64,000 bases of DNA, taken from contig OX465598.1 in assembly GCA_950022295.1 (NCBI GenBank), forward strand, positions 8,556,001-8,620,000, given 5' to 3'. Shown in pieces: positions 46,481 to 59,896 of the stretch. Source of the stretch: Bromus sterilis. Lineage: Eukaryota; Streptophyta; Magnoliopsida; Poales; Poaceae. How positions within the stretch are numbered: position 1 is the first letter of the stretch; every line of letters starts with the position of its first letter. The notes under the pieces were generated by a model. It saw nothing but the letters and a program-made list of their open reading frames with translations. It did not search any database and was not told the DNA's origin. The translations under genes were made by a program, and so were the position numbers.

Positions 46481-49400
46481 ATGGCCTCGATGGGTGGGGA
46501 CCAAAGGCAGAGGATGGAGGCTGCGGCGGAGGACAAGTTCCCGGAGGGGTTGCGGGTGCTCGCCGTCGACGATGACCGCGTTTGCCTCAAGGTGCTGGAG
46601 GCCCTTCTGCGCAGCTGCAAATACCACCGTGAGTCTCTTGAATTGATCCCTTCACTTCTCTCCATTGTACTCTACGTCCTAATTAGAATCGGAGCCTTGT
46701 GAATTTGTGATCTGTTTGTTTCTGTGGGAATAACGCCTGCTGCTATATATGTAGCAACGACTGTGATGGATGCAAAGTCGGCGCTGAAGATGCTCAGATC
46801 CGGGAAGAACCAGTTCGACTTGGTGATCACCGACGTGCACATGCCGGATATGGACGGCTTCAAGCTCCTCGACCTCATCCGCCTCGAGATGGAGGATCTG
46901 CCCGTCATCAGTATACTCTCACTGCTCACTCCAAACTAAAGTCCTATTTTTCTTTCTTCTTTTGCATGCATGGATGAGCTCATAATTGTCTTTAAGAACT
47001 GAATCTTGGCGATACTCTCATAGGATATTAATTCTGTTGGGCATCATGTGAGATCCTATATATATATTTAGGTGGATGTTATATATGAAACCACATACTC
47101 ATGCACGACACCTAGAGCGTGTTTTAATTTGGGAAAAATGATGAGATCCCATCTAACCGTTCATCGCTCGACTGGATTAAAAGTGGGGTAGCAGAGCGGA
47201 GATGGAGCGACACATGTCTCAGTGTCGGTTCATCGCCCGAGCCAATGATCCCATCTAACCGTCCATCCAATAGATCGGATGGTTAGTGAGGCATGGGGAC
47301 AAACGCGGATAGAAAAATACCTGATTATAATCATGTTGTTTTTAATAACTGGGTTGATACTTTTAGTAGCCTAGAGACATGGTCACGAGTCTCATATAAT
47401 TAGGAGACTAGCTAGATGATTTTTTTGATAGGAACTGGTTCTATTTTCGACCAATTGATGTTTTACCACTTGATTTACATGACACATTTGAAAAGCATTG
47501 AACTGCATTTTCTGTATATAATAAGCACTTTGCCCAGAAAATATGTGCAGTTCAAAGATTTTTGTGAATTTTTATATTTCCAAACTAATTAAGTCACTGG
47601 TCATATGGCATGCAGTGCTATCCGTGGATCACGACAGGAAGGCTGTGATGAAGGGGATAAATCATGGAGCTTGCGACTATTTGGTGAAGCCGGTGCACAC
47701 CAACGACCTCAAATACATATGGCAGCATGTTGAAAGGAGGAGAAATCCCAAAGCAATAAGCAACATTAGCAGCGATGATGATGATGATCAGAGAGTTCAG
47801 CAAGGGACTTCTGCCAAGAGTATGGACTCATGCAATAAGACTAATGGTGGAGATGATTCTAAAGAGAAGAAAGAGAGCACACACCTATCCAAGACCCAAA
47901 AGAAGCCAAGGGTGGACTGGAAAGATGAGTTGTTGCATAAAAAGTTTCTAGAAGCTATCAACCAGACCAGCATTGATAGTAAGAGTTCACATTTTGTGTC
48001 TCATTCGTAAACACAATTCTTCTGGTTACTCCATATTTTTTATTAATATATTTTTATTACGTATTTGTAGAGGCTACTCCAAAAAAGATATTGGAGCTGA
48101 TGAATATGGATGGCATCACTAGAGAAAGTATCGCAAGTCATCTACAGGTTTATTTTTTACCTTTATTCTTAGTTTAATTGTTTGTGTTACTATTTTTCGT
48201 AGTCTAACTTTTTTCCATATATCATATATAAGTGCAAAATTTTATGTTGAGGGCCACAATGCAACATATTAGTCAAAGTTGTAGTAATGCTCCTATAATG
48301 AATCTTTATGTAATTTTAATTAGTTTCTTCCCTTCAAATGTGAAGATTATCCACACATTTTTTAGAAGTTGTTGACCCCATGCACCAGCTTTAGTTCTTT
48401 TATTCCCACATGTCTACCGTTATTTGTTTCCCATGACCATGCATCTCATACCTGGTTATTTTGTCCATCTCTTCATTTTAGAAGTATAGGTTGTCCTTGA
48501 GAAGTGTCAGCTCAAATACATCTGGTGATGGATCTGAAAGAAGGAAATCGTGCTACAATATTAACAACCAGGGAGGGTTCATGCATAATGATGAACATGA
48601 AACATGGCATGTGTCCTTAGGTGACCTTGCCTATTCGAGACCAAAAAATTACTCTGCAACAACTAACTTAGCTCAGCCAACGAACATCCAAAGCAACTTC
48701 TACATGGGGTCATTCCTCCATGGTGGTAGGAGGTCGGGGTATGTGGTGCCAGAATCGCGTGATGCAAGAACATTCACCAGTTCCGGGAACAACCCCGCCA
48801 GCCTATACAACAACATACCCAATGAGAGAATTTTAGATGAATTTCCATCAGACAATTCTAGTAATTCCTATGTCAACATCATTCGTGACCTGATGCTGGA
48901 GACAAGCAAAATCAAAACATCTCCCAATCAAGGAAGCTATGCAAGTGGTGGCAAGAGGTCTATTGTGCCATCACAGGTTGACATCCCAAGGATCAACCAT
49001 CTAGGAAGCTATGAAATTTCATCTAGCCAGTTGCCTCCGCAAAATGAAATGGCACCATTCATAAGAAGCACCACATCAGTGAGTGGCTTGAATGAGCAGA
49101 TGATTCCAATCAACATACCTAACAACCCAAGCTCTGTAAGGATGGTAAATACACATAGTAATGCTCGAGTGACACCATCTCACATGGTTAATGGTGGGAG
49201 AATCACTACATCAGTGGCATGCTCCAGTGAGCAGATGCCACCATTCAACATAGGAATGAACACAAGCTCAGTAGGGATGATGTTGAAAGTTAACTCTACA
49301 CCTGGTGCAAGTAGAACTTCAATACCACATACACATATGGTCAATAGTGGAAGGACAACTCCGTCACTTTCTGATCTTCAAACAAGCAATCTTATTGCAG

Positions 49401-49531
49401 TGACTCAGATGCCTGATGGTGAGGATGTAGCTGGCATTCTTCCTACGCAAGAAGGCACACTCGATCAACAACAGTTAAATGATCAAGTGAATGAAAACAC
49501 TTCCTTCTCAGTGGATGAATTGTTTTTCTAG
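46481..49531 (+). CDS. Type-B response regulator (receiver + GARP/Myb-like), copy A
   Basis: A transcription factor at the end of the His-Asp phosphorelay, as in cytokinin signalling, acting in the nucleus. Exons 46481-46628, 46755-46910, 47616-47978, 48071-48147 and 48482-49531 join in frame to 597 residues. The receiver domain (about 24-140) has the acidic pair D30-D31, phosphoacceptor D76 in VITDVHMPDMDG, S104 in MLSVDHD and K126 in LVKP, so phosphorylation should be possible. An acidic-basic linker leads to a GARP-type DNA-binding domain (about 197-253) with PRVDW, ATPKKILELM and SHLQKYR. It is divergent: the usual ELH reads ELLH, one residue longer, and LGID reads TSID. The C-terminal 345 residues are Ser/Asn-rich with related repeats ending in PPFNIG or MIPINI. 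A short intron (49545-49636) lies in the 3' UTR. The start is the first ATG with an A at -3. Confidence 0.92.
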
Positions 49532-50906
49532 CATGATCAATGAAGTAAGAACTTCTCGCATTTCTTAATATATGTGTTGCATTTGAACTACTGAGTTGTA
49601 CATGTGAAGTAAAATAACAGTTTTCTCTCATTGTAGAATTTCACCGGAGAGGAAGCAATCATGGATGGAGAATGATAAACATTTTCACAACCTGATGGTT
49701 GTTTGAGATGAACTTCCTCTTCCATAATTCATAATTTACGCGTTCTGCAAAAAAAATCATAAACATCATCCATCGGAGGCTGCGGAGGCTAAGAAAAGTC
49801 TTATGGTGGAAGATTTTACAATAGGTCTAAGCGTCATGATAATTAAGAATTTAATGTTGTTTCTAAACTTTAGTAAGAAGACATACTTTATATGCAAAGA
49901 GAGTCATTTACCTAGTTCTTAATGCGATAAGCCCATTTGTGGTACATCATGTTTTTACCTTGTGGTAGGGTCACTAATTGCCATGTGTTATTCTTCATTT
50001 CGGCTACATTTTCCTCGGTAGATGTCTTGCGTGGTGCCAGGCAAGACCCATCAAGATACTAGTGAGTTGTGTGCGAAGAACTGTCGGAAAGTGTTGTGCT
50101 CTCACATAAAATATTGTTTCCTCATTAAAAAAATTTCTTATATTGGTTGGCTGAGGGCAGCGCCATAGTAGATACGGAGGTAAATAAATTTAGTTATTCA
50201 ATCATGATACAAATAGGTCGAGCGTATCCATCCCCATAGGGTCAGATGGTCTTATATCAGTTGTGCTATACAATATAGATTACAAAGGCTTGTTAAACAT
50301 AATGTTCGAGGTGCATGAAATAAATAGAGAAAAACTACCAACCCAAACTTTTGTGTGATGAAGTCGATTTACCTATACAAAACATCAACTTTTGTATTGG
50401 AATACCCCCACCCCCGCGTGCGTGTAGAAGATAGTTAGTGTTTCTATGTCACTTGCATAGGAATTATTCACACTTCATAACATTTATTCAGATAGTTTTA
50501 TGAAGAAATCTTGATGCACCTTAACGATGACAAGATAATGATCATAAAATGCCATTAATGCTCGAAGAAAACATGAAACTAGGTGGATCATCATCAATCA
50601 TATGGTTTTTTATTCACAAAATATTAGAGAGAACTAATATCCTATGAATTATCATCAAGGAAAATTGCTTATTTGGTAGGTCGACATCGCACGAATCAAC
50701 CACATGAATAATTATGTTATGAGATGTAATCATATGAATTCCTAATAAGTTGATTCATGGGATAATGTAGTGCTTATTATCATTGTGGAAAATTCCTAAG
50801 AGAACTTAAAAATGCATACGCAAGGAGATAACGTGCCACATGAAAAATGGAGATAAAATTAAGGAATTAAAGTGCCACCCGACAAAAGAATAAAATGATT
50901 CAATGC
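49532..50906 (+). other. 3' flank of response regulator copy A, ending in a diverged monomer
   Basis: The 3' UTR (with an intron at 49545-49636) is followed by sequence without genes. From about 50620 to 50906 it matches the first part of the satellite array (37600-37905) at roughly 70 percent, for example ATATCCTATGAATT and GTAGTGCTTATTA(T/C)CATTGTGG. This diverged monomer stops at the junction with unit B. Confidence 0.55.
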
Positions 50907-51018
50907 GCCTGCTACGGTTGACGTCTTTGCTTTGTGGCGTGCACATGGACTGCCTTCATTCCTGGGGCGTCTTTGCATGAGCTCGGTTAATGGTATAGCC
51001 AACAGCGGGCAATATGAA

Positions 51019-54000
51019 AAGTGACAAAATAATAGTGATCATAGAGAGCAATGATATCCTATGAATTTTTATGGAGGTCGAATTGCTTGTTTGGTGAGCT
51101 AACATCACGCGAATCACACAAAATAATACGTAATTACGTTATGAGAACAATCATATGATATCTTAATTTGATTTAATGGATATTGTAGTGCTTATTACCA
51201 TTGTGGTAAATACATAAGAAAAATGATAAAAATCATATGAAAGGAGTCAAAGTACGACACAACAAATGGAGAGGAAATTAAGGAGTTAGAGTCCCACATG
51301 ATATAGGAAATGAAAGGAATCAATCCGAGATTAAATGAGACAACATTCCACACACAAAAATGGAGATGAAATGATTGAACGTGATACATGCAAACTGAAG
51401 ATGTAATGCATCAACACGCTAGGAGACAAACATATGTATGTCTTGTGAACAAGAATGTTGAGATTTGGAGGGTCACATTAGCGCTTAGCAATTTATATTT
51501 AGGGAGACCCAGGGGCATCACTTAAGCTCATTGCGACAAAGAAAGTCCAGCATGAATCAGTGATCTACAAGAATTGCTACCAAATGCATTGCTTGGTGAA
51601 TTTAATAATAGTTAGTTTCTCCCATGTATTTTCTAAATGGAGCATTAGAATAGAGTTTTGTGAGCTAATCTTTTGTTTTCTATTATTAAAAACATGGATG
51701 GGACATTATTTGATGAATTTCCGTGAAGGTACTCATTTTTATTTGGATGCCTCAAGATTGTGCATTGTCAAAATCATGAATCCTCATAAGAACTATGGGA
51801 TACTATTACTCGAGAGACGATCTCTCAAATCTTTTTTATAATAATAAATGAATAAGTGAATCCATACCAGCTACGGGTACAATTTTTGTACGAAAAACGA
51901 GTCGATGCACCAAAAAGCCAATGGGGATGCCATGTAAACTATAGAAAGTTTCTAATTCCATTGGCTTGGTCATCATCCTCATTTTCCAAAAAAGAGTAAA
52001 CCTTAGTTGGACTTCATTTTAAGACATGAGCTTAAGTGGTGCCTCTAGGTCATGGCACATGGGACAAAGAGAGATTAAATGAGTCAACACGCCACACGAC
52101 AAAATGAAGATGAAATGATTGAACGTGACACATGCGAAATGAAGATGTAATGCGTCAACACGCTAGGTGACAAACATATGTATGTCCTTAGAACTAAAAT
52201 CTTGAGATTTTAAGGGTCATATTAGTACTTACCAATTTACACTTAGGGAGACCCAGGGGCACCACTTAAGCTCATTGCTACAAAGAAAGTCCATCATGAA
52301 TCAATGATCTACAAGAATTACTACTAAATGCTTTGCTTAGTGAATTTTATAATAGTTAGTTCCTCCCATGTACTTTCTAAACGGAGCAATAGAATAGAGT
52401 TTTGTGAGCTAATCTTTGATTTTTATTATTATTAAAAAACATTGACGGGACATTATTTGATGAATTTTTGTGAAAGTATCAGTTTTATTTGGATGCCTCA
52501 AGACTGTGCATTTTCATCATAAATCGTCATAAGAACTATGGGATACTATAGCTCGAGCGACGGAAAGTGAGTCAATGTTGGGTGAAATCTTTTTGATAAT
52601 AATGAATGAATGAATAAGTGAATCCAACCCTTCAAAAAAAAAGAGAATCCATACCATCTACAGGTGAAATGTTGGTACGGAAAGTGAGTCGATGCACCAC
52701 ACAAAAAAAATGTAGATGCCATGTAAACAATAGAAAGTTTCCATTGGCTTGGTCATCATCTATACTTTTTCCCAAAATGAGAAAACCCTACTTTGACTCC
52801 ATTTTAAGCAATGAGATGAAGTGGTGCCTCTAGGTCATGGGACATGGGACAAAGAGAGATTAAATGAGTGAACACGCCACACGAAAAATTGAGATGAAAT
52901 GATTGAACGTGATCCATGCGAAATGAAGATGTAATGGGTATACACACTAGGCGACAAACATATGTATGTCTTGAGAACAAAAATGTTGAGATTTGGAGGG
53001 TCATATGAGCAGCTAGAAATTTATATTTAGGGAGACCTAGGTCACCACTTAAGCTCATTGCTACAAAGAAAGTCCAGCATGAATCAATGATCTAAAAGAA
53101 TTACTACTAAATGTGTTGCTTGGTGAATTTGATAATGGTTAGTTCCTCCCATGTGCTTTCTAAATGGAGCAATATACCAGAGTTTTGTGAGCTCATCTTT
53201 GGTTTATTATTATTAAAAACAGAGATGTGACAATTAAATGAATTTCCGTGAAGGTACTCATTTGTATTTGGATGCCTCAAGATAGTGGATTGTCAAAATC
53301 ATGAATCCTCATCAGAACTATGGGATACTATAGCTCGAGAGATGATCTCTGAAATATTTTAATAAATTGAATTAATAAGTGAATGCATACCATCTACGGG
53401 TACAATTTTGGTAAGGAAAGGGAGTCGATGCATCACACAGAAAATGGATATGCCATGTAAACAATTGAAAGTTTCCATTTTCTTGGTCATCATCTTCATT
53501 TTTTCCCAAAAAGAGAAAACCCTAGTGTGACTTCATTTTAAGAAATGAGCCTAAGTGGTGTCTCTAAGTCACGGGACTTGGGATAAAGTGAGATTAAATG
53601 AGTCAGCACGCCACACGACAAAATGGAGATGAAATGATTGAACGTGATCTGTGCCAAATGAATATGTAATGCGACAACTCGCTAGGCGACAAACATATGT
53701 CTGTCTCGAGAACAAAAATGTTGAGATTTGGAGGGTCATATGAGCACTTAGCAATTTATATTTAGGGATATCTAGGGCACCACTTAAGCTCATTTCTACA
53801 AAGAAATTCCAGCATGAATCAATGATCTACAAGAATTACTACTAAATGCCTTGCTTGGTGAATTTGATAATAGTGAGTTCCTCCCATGTACTTTCTAAAT
53901 GGAGCAATATACCAGAGTTTTGCAACTACTAGAGAAAAATACAATAGCAACTCCTACAGTATGCAAATAGGCCCGGGGCGGCCCGCTGGGCTGGATCCTC

Positions 54001-57000
54001 CACTGTGAACAAGAATGTTGAGATTTGGAAGGTCATATTAGCGTTTACCAATTTATATTTAGGGAGACCCAGGGGAACCACTTAAGCTCATTGCTACAAA
54101 GAAAGTCTAGCATGAATCTGTGATCTACAAGAATTAGTACTAAATGCATTGCTTGGTGAATTTGATAATAGTTAGTTTCTCCCATGTATTTTCTAAATGG
54201 AGCATTAGACCAAAGTTTTGTGGGCTCATCTTTGGTTTATTATTATTAAAAACAGGGATGTGACAATTAAATGAATTTCCGTGAAGGTACTCATTTGTAT
54301 TTGGATGCCTCGAGATTGTGGATTGTCAAAATCATGAATCCTCATCAGAACTATGGGATACTATAGCTCGAGAGACGATCTCTCAAATCTATTTGATAAT
54401 AAAAAATGAATAAGTGAATCCATACCATCTATGGGTACAATTTTGGTTCGAAAAACGAGTCGATGCACCAACAACAAATGGGATGCCATGTAAACTATAG
54501 AAAGTTTCTAATTCCATTCGCTTGGTCATCATCTTAATTTTTCCCCATGGGACAAAGAGAGTTTAAATGAGTCAACACGCCACATGAAAAAATGGAGGTG
54601 AAATGATTGAACGTGATACATGCGAAATGAAGATGTAGTGCGTCAACATGCTAGGCGACAAACATATGTATGACTTGAGAACCAAATGTTGAGATTTGGA
54701 GGGTCATATTGGAACTTACCAATTTATATTTAGGGAGACCCAGGGGCGCCGCTTAGGGCCAGTTTTTTCGGGGTCTAGCTTATGCATAAGCTCCTGTGAG
54801 AATAAGCCATATATAACCTCCTATGGAAATAAGCCCTTAAAAATAAGCCCACTAGTTTTTTTCAGTTTATGTAATTTTGCTTAATTTTAATATAACTAGT
54901 GGAAAAACTATAATGTCCTTGGACCAGATTTCGGTTGGAATGGAGCTTCAAGGCAGGCATGCGTCAAGGAAGAGACAGACGAGGGCCGGCATCAGGGAAG
55001 ACGCAGCCGAGGGCTGTCGTCGCACTGCACAAAGGACATGTTGGCTTGGGGTAGAACAGAGGGAGGCGGGGTTGGCGGCGGCCACGAGAGGGCGAGCGGC
55101 TGCAGAGGGAAGCACCGAGAGGAGAACAAGTAAAGGAGTAGCTAGAAACTGAAATTGAACACTCAACAAGTAAACATGAAGAATAAGAACATTCTAAACA
55201 AAAGTGGAGCGTGTCTCTCTTCCAATCAAGGATTCTAGGTTCTCAAAGGCTATGACCAGCAAGGAAAATAAAAATAAAACTAAAAACTAAAACTAAAGAG
55301 AAAGACGCACCAACACATTACATGTGAACTGTGAAGCAATAAAAATATAGTGCTAGGAAGGACGAATAGATAATTGTTGATGAAGAAAAGGATGCACGGG
55401 GGCTCCCTCAAGATTAGACGTTTGTGTCTCCTTGAATATTACTTGGGGGGCCTGGGGCATCCTCAAGCTTAAGCTTTTGGCACTCCTTTGATCTTCTTTC
55501 ATCATCTACCTTCGTAACACTTGAAAAGTTCCTTCACACGAAACTTCTCATAAACTGATTAGAGCGATTAGTACCAATAATAATAAAGTTTCCATTGGGT
55601 ACTGTTGGAACACAATGGAACACTCAAATTAAACATTATCTACTATTACCCAACTTTGTTTAGGGTTCTTGCAAAGAAAAACCATGAACAATTCGCACAA
55701 AAGATGAAAATGCAATTGCAAGGCAGAAATCTGGGAAAACAGAACAACATGTGAACTCAATTTTTTCAAGGCACTTCTGTAGATCAAATAAGAAAACTCA
55801 AAACTAATGAAAGTTTCACAATTTTATAGAGCATTCTGTGTAAAAAAAATTCAGATAAAAAAAGATGATCTTGTGATCTTTCCAGATTTTTTCCATGAAG
55901 CAAACATAATCTATTTTTTGGACAACATGTCATAAATTTTGTCTCCTTCATCATTAGAGGCTAAAACTTGGCACAAAACTTGAAGATAAAGATACAATGG
56001 TGTTGCTAAAGTACTAACAAACACCAAGACACACTAAAACAAAAAGGAAAAACTGAAAGTAAAGATATCATGGGATGCCTCCCAAGAGCTCTTTCTTTAT
56101 AGCCATAAAGATTGGCTTAAAATTTTAATGATGCTCTCGTAAGAATAAGAGTTGGCAGTATCATGGGGTCGACGACGGCGGCAAGACATGTGGTCAATAG
56201 TGTCGGTAGGAGGCCTGGTAGGTGGCGGCGGAGGGAGGCTGGTTCGAAGGTGGTGGCGGGAGGCGGGACAGGATCCGAGCAGAGGAAGGGGAGGGTCATT
56301 GGCGACGGAGAGAGGCTGAGTCGAAGGCGACGGTGGGAGACGGGTTCAAAGGCGGCGGCAGTATAAGGGGTCGAAGGCCGCGACGGTGGTGGGAGACAGG
56401 GAAGAGAACGAGAGGATGGGGCAAGGAGACCGGCAAAGGGATAAGCCTCGGTCCGAGTGGCATATATTTTTAATTCAACCGCTAGGGAGGGTAACGAGAT
56501 TTACCTCTTTGCTACTTAGCTGTCCCTCGCCCAACTATTTTCCATCCTGAAGGAAAACCTTGTGGAAATAAGTTAAGCCCAACTTTTCAAATGAGTTCTT
56601 TTGGGATTTTGGCTTATTTTGGTCATAAACTGCTATAAGCCACAAAAGAACTGGCCCTTAAGCTCATTGCTACAAAGAAAGTCTAGCATGAATCACTGAT
56701 CTACAAGAATTACTACTAAATTGTTTTCTTGGTGAATTTGATAAGTTAGTTCCTCCCATGTACTTTCTAAATGGAGCAATAGAATAGAGTTTTGTGAGCT
56801 AATCTTTACTTTTTTATTATTAGAAAACATGGATGAGACGTTATTTGATGAGTTTTCATGAAGGTAGTCATTTTTATTTGGATAACTCAAGGTTGTGCAT
56901 TTTCAAAATCATGAATCATCATAAGAACTATGGGATACTATAGCTCGAGAGATGATCTCTCAAATATATTTTTTATAATTATGAATGAATAAGTGAATCC

Positions 57001-58686
57001 ATACCATCTACGGGTGAACTTTTGGTACGAAAAGTGAGGCGATGCACCACATAGAAAAATGGAGATGCCATGTAAACAATAGAAAGTTTCCATTGGCTTA
57101 GTCACCATCTTCATTTTTTTCCCAAAATGAGAAAACCCTAAGTTTGACTCCACTTTAAGCAATGATCTTAAGTGGTGCCTATAAGTCATTGGAAATGGGA
57201 CAAAGAGAGATTAAATGATTCGACATGCCACACGACAAAATGAGTTGAAATGATTGAACGTGATCCATGAGAAATGAAGATGTAATGCGTCAACACACAA
57301 GGCCACAAACATATGTATGTCTTGAGAACAAAAATGTTGAGATTTGGAGGGTCCCATGAGCACTTAGCTATTTATATTTAGGGAGACCTAGGTCACCACT
57401 TAAGATCATTGCTACAAAGAAAGTCCAGCATGAATCAATGATCTACAAGAATTACTACTAAATGTGTTGGTTGGTGAATTTGATAATTATTAGTTCCTCC
57501 CATGTACTTTCTAAATGGAGCAATATACCAGAGTTTTGTGAGCTAATCGTTGGTTTTTATTGTTATTAAAGATGTATGAGACGATATTTGATGAATTTCC
57601 ATGGAGGTACTCATTTTTATTTGGATGCCTCAAGATTGTGCATTGTCAAAATCGTGAATCCTCATAAGAACTATGGGATACTATAGCTCGAGAGAAGATA
57701 TCTAAAATATTTGATGAAAAAGAATGAATAAGTGAATCAGTAGCATCTATGGGTTCAATTTTGGTACGAAAAGTAAGTCGATGCACCACACAGAAAATGG
57801 ATATGCCATGTAAACAATAGAAAGTTTCCATTGGCTAGGTCATCACCTTAATTTTTTTCCCAAGAAGAGAAAACCCTAGTTGGACTTCATTTTAAGCAAT
57901 GAGCTTAAGTGGTGTCTCTAAGTCATGGGACTTGGGATAAAGTGAGATTAAATGAGTCAACACGCCACACGACAAAATGGATCGATGAAATGATTGAATG
58001 CGATCCATGCCAAATGAATATGTAATGCGACAACACGCTAGGCGACAAAGATACGTATGTCTTGAGAACAAAAATGTTGAGATTTGGAGGGTCATATGAG
58101 CACTTAACAATTTATATTCCGGGATACCCAGGGCACCACTTAATTAAGCTTTTTGCTACAAAGAAAGTCCACAATGAATCAATGATCTACAAGAATTACT
58201 ACTAAATATGTTGCTTGGTGAATTTGATAATTGTTAGTTCCTCCCATGTACTTTCTAAATGGAGCAATATACCAAAGTTTTGTGAGCTAATCTTTGGTTG
58301 TTATTATTATTATTATTATTAAAAACTTGTACGGGATGATATTTCATGATTTTTTGTGAAGGTGGTCATTTTAATTTGCACACCTCAAGATTGTGCTTTG
58401 TAAAAATCGTGAATTCTCATAAGAACTATGGGATACTACAGCTTGATAGATGATCTCTCATATATATTTGAGAATAATAAATGAATAAGTGAATCCATAC
58501 TATCTATGGGTAGAATTTTGGTACGAAAAATGAGTTGATGCCCTACACCGAAAATGGAGACGCATTGTAAACAATAGAAAGTTTCCATTTCCATTGACTT
58601 GGTCGTCGCCTTGACTTTTTTCCCAATAAGTGAAAACCCTAGTTGGACTTCATTTTAAGCAATGAGCTTAAGTGGTCCCTCTAGGT
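51019..58686. repeat. Array of ~740-bp tandem monomers, copy B
   Basis: The same array as at 37600-45270, shifted by 13,419 and, beyond the TTA run, by 13,416. Monomer order and the joined partial monomer (about 53924-53999) are identical. Confidence 0.9.
54756..56657. mobile_element. Non-autonomous PIF/Harbinger-like element, copy B
   Basis: Identical in position and ends to the element in unit A, with TTA duplications at 54753-54755 and 56658-56660. It carries a C-to-T difference at 55015. It was copied by the segmental duplication and is not an independent insertion. Confidence 0.85.
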
Positions 58687-59896
58687 CATAAAAGTTTCCA
58701 TTTCATCGCCTGGACCACAAAAACTTCACTCCTTCGATCCCTATATTTCTTTATCTTTTCTTGTAAAATGCATTTATTTGTTTCTTGAATATATAGCTAG
58801 GCCTAACTTCATACGGACCAAGCAAACCCAATTATCTTAGAGATGTTCACAAGGCATGCATACAATTATTTGGTTTATGCGTTGCTCTTGCCCTAGGGTG
58901 CACCCAGTAATCCATGTCCGAACACTGTATATACGCTTCAACTTAATTACTTATGTGAAGTGTTAATTTTTTTGTGAGTTATGCTTCGGTAGATCCCCTT
59001 TAGAAAAGTTTACGTTTTTCGTTGCAGATTTAAACGTAAAAATTAGAAGTTATAACTTCAATCAAAGAGATTAGATTGTTCAAACCGCTTATTTCATTCA
59101 TTGGGAGAATGAATATTAGAATTTGTCGATTATGATTGTAGGAGAATAACTTTTTATGTAGTTTTAAGATTCGTACGAACTTTCTAATTAAGGGGGTGTA
59201 CCGAATCAAAACTCTTTTTTTCAGATAAAGGCCCTTGTCATGTGAAGACTCGAGAAAGTCATATAAGTGGAAAATAGAGAGGTAGCGTTTGCACAAAAAT
59301 ATGAGTTTAGGCCCACACATTTTCCAGGGCAAATCTAGTAATAAAACGCTCTCTCCATGGCCATTCAACCGAACAAAGCAAGAGCCTCTCCTTCGTAATT
59401 AAGATGATATCATTCGTGCTAGAAAATTAGGTGAGAAAGCAACAAATTAGAGCAGAAAAGAGCAACATAGCCCTGGTTTTGATCTCCTCTCGTGGACGGA
59501 ACCATGTGCCGACGGCACAAGGAGACAAGCAGTGTATCTGCAGAAGTTAAGGAATAGAGAGAATGCAGCACCCACACACGCACGGGAGAGCGCCGTTCAA
59601 CTCTGGACCTCGAGACTTTCCTCGAAGCTTCCCTCGACCCTTTTTCCCCTTATAAATTCTCCCCCTTGCATCCCCCTCTTCTCAGTTCTCACAGGCCCAC
59701 TGCAGTCCCGCTCCTCTGAAGCCATCATCGTTCCCTTCTCGGAAGCCATTATTGTAGAGGTAGGAAAGGATGGATCTAAGAGAGGTTTGGGGTTGTGTTC
59801 TTACTTCTTACATGGACGCTGGGTTTGTGTTTTGGTTAGTCTCTCTGTTTCTTAATCAGTTTCTTTCTTGATGGTGTGAAAAAAAGATCGGAAAAG
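58687..59896 (+). promoter_or_regulatory. Upstream region and 5' UTR of response regulator copy B
   Basis: Corresponds to 45271-46480, with the same putative TATA box at 59650-59657 and the same leader. No difference was noticed by eye, so both gene copies should have the same proximal promoter. Confidence 0.45.

Larger units (their letters stand above)
37488..50906. repeat. Tandem duplication, unit A (13,419 bp)
   Basis: Sequence starting GCCTGCTACGGTTGACG at 37488 begins again at 50907 and then runs parallel to the end of the window. Unit A holds a satellite-like array, a Harbinger-like element and a complete type-B response regulator gene. Differences seen by eye: T/C at 37998/51417, C/T at 41596/55015, one TTA unit fewer in copy B near 58310, and A/T at 47574/60990. 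The offset is 13,419 before the TTA run and 13,416 after it. Confidence 0.97.
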
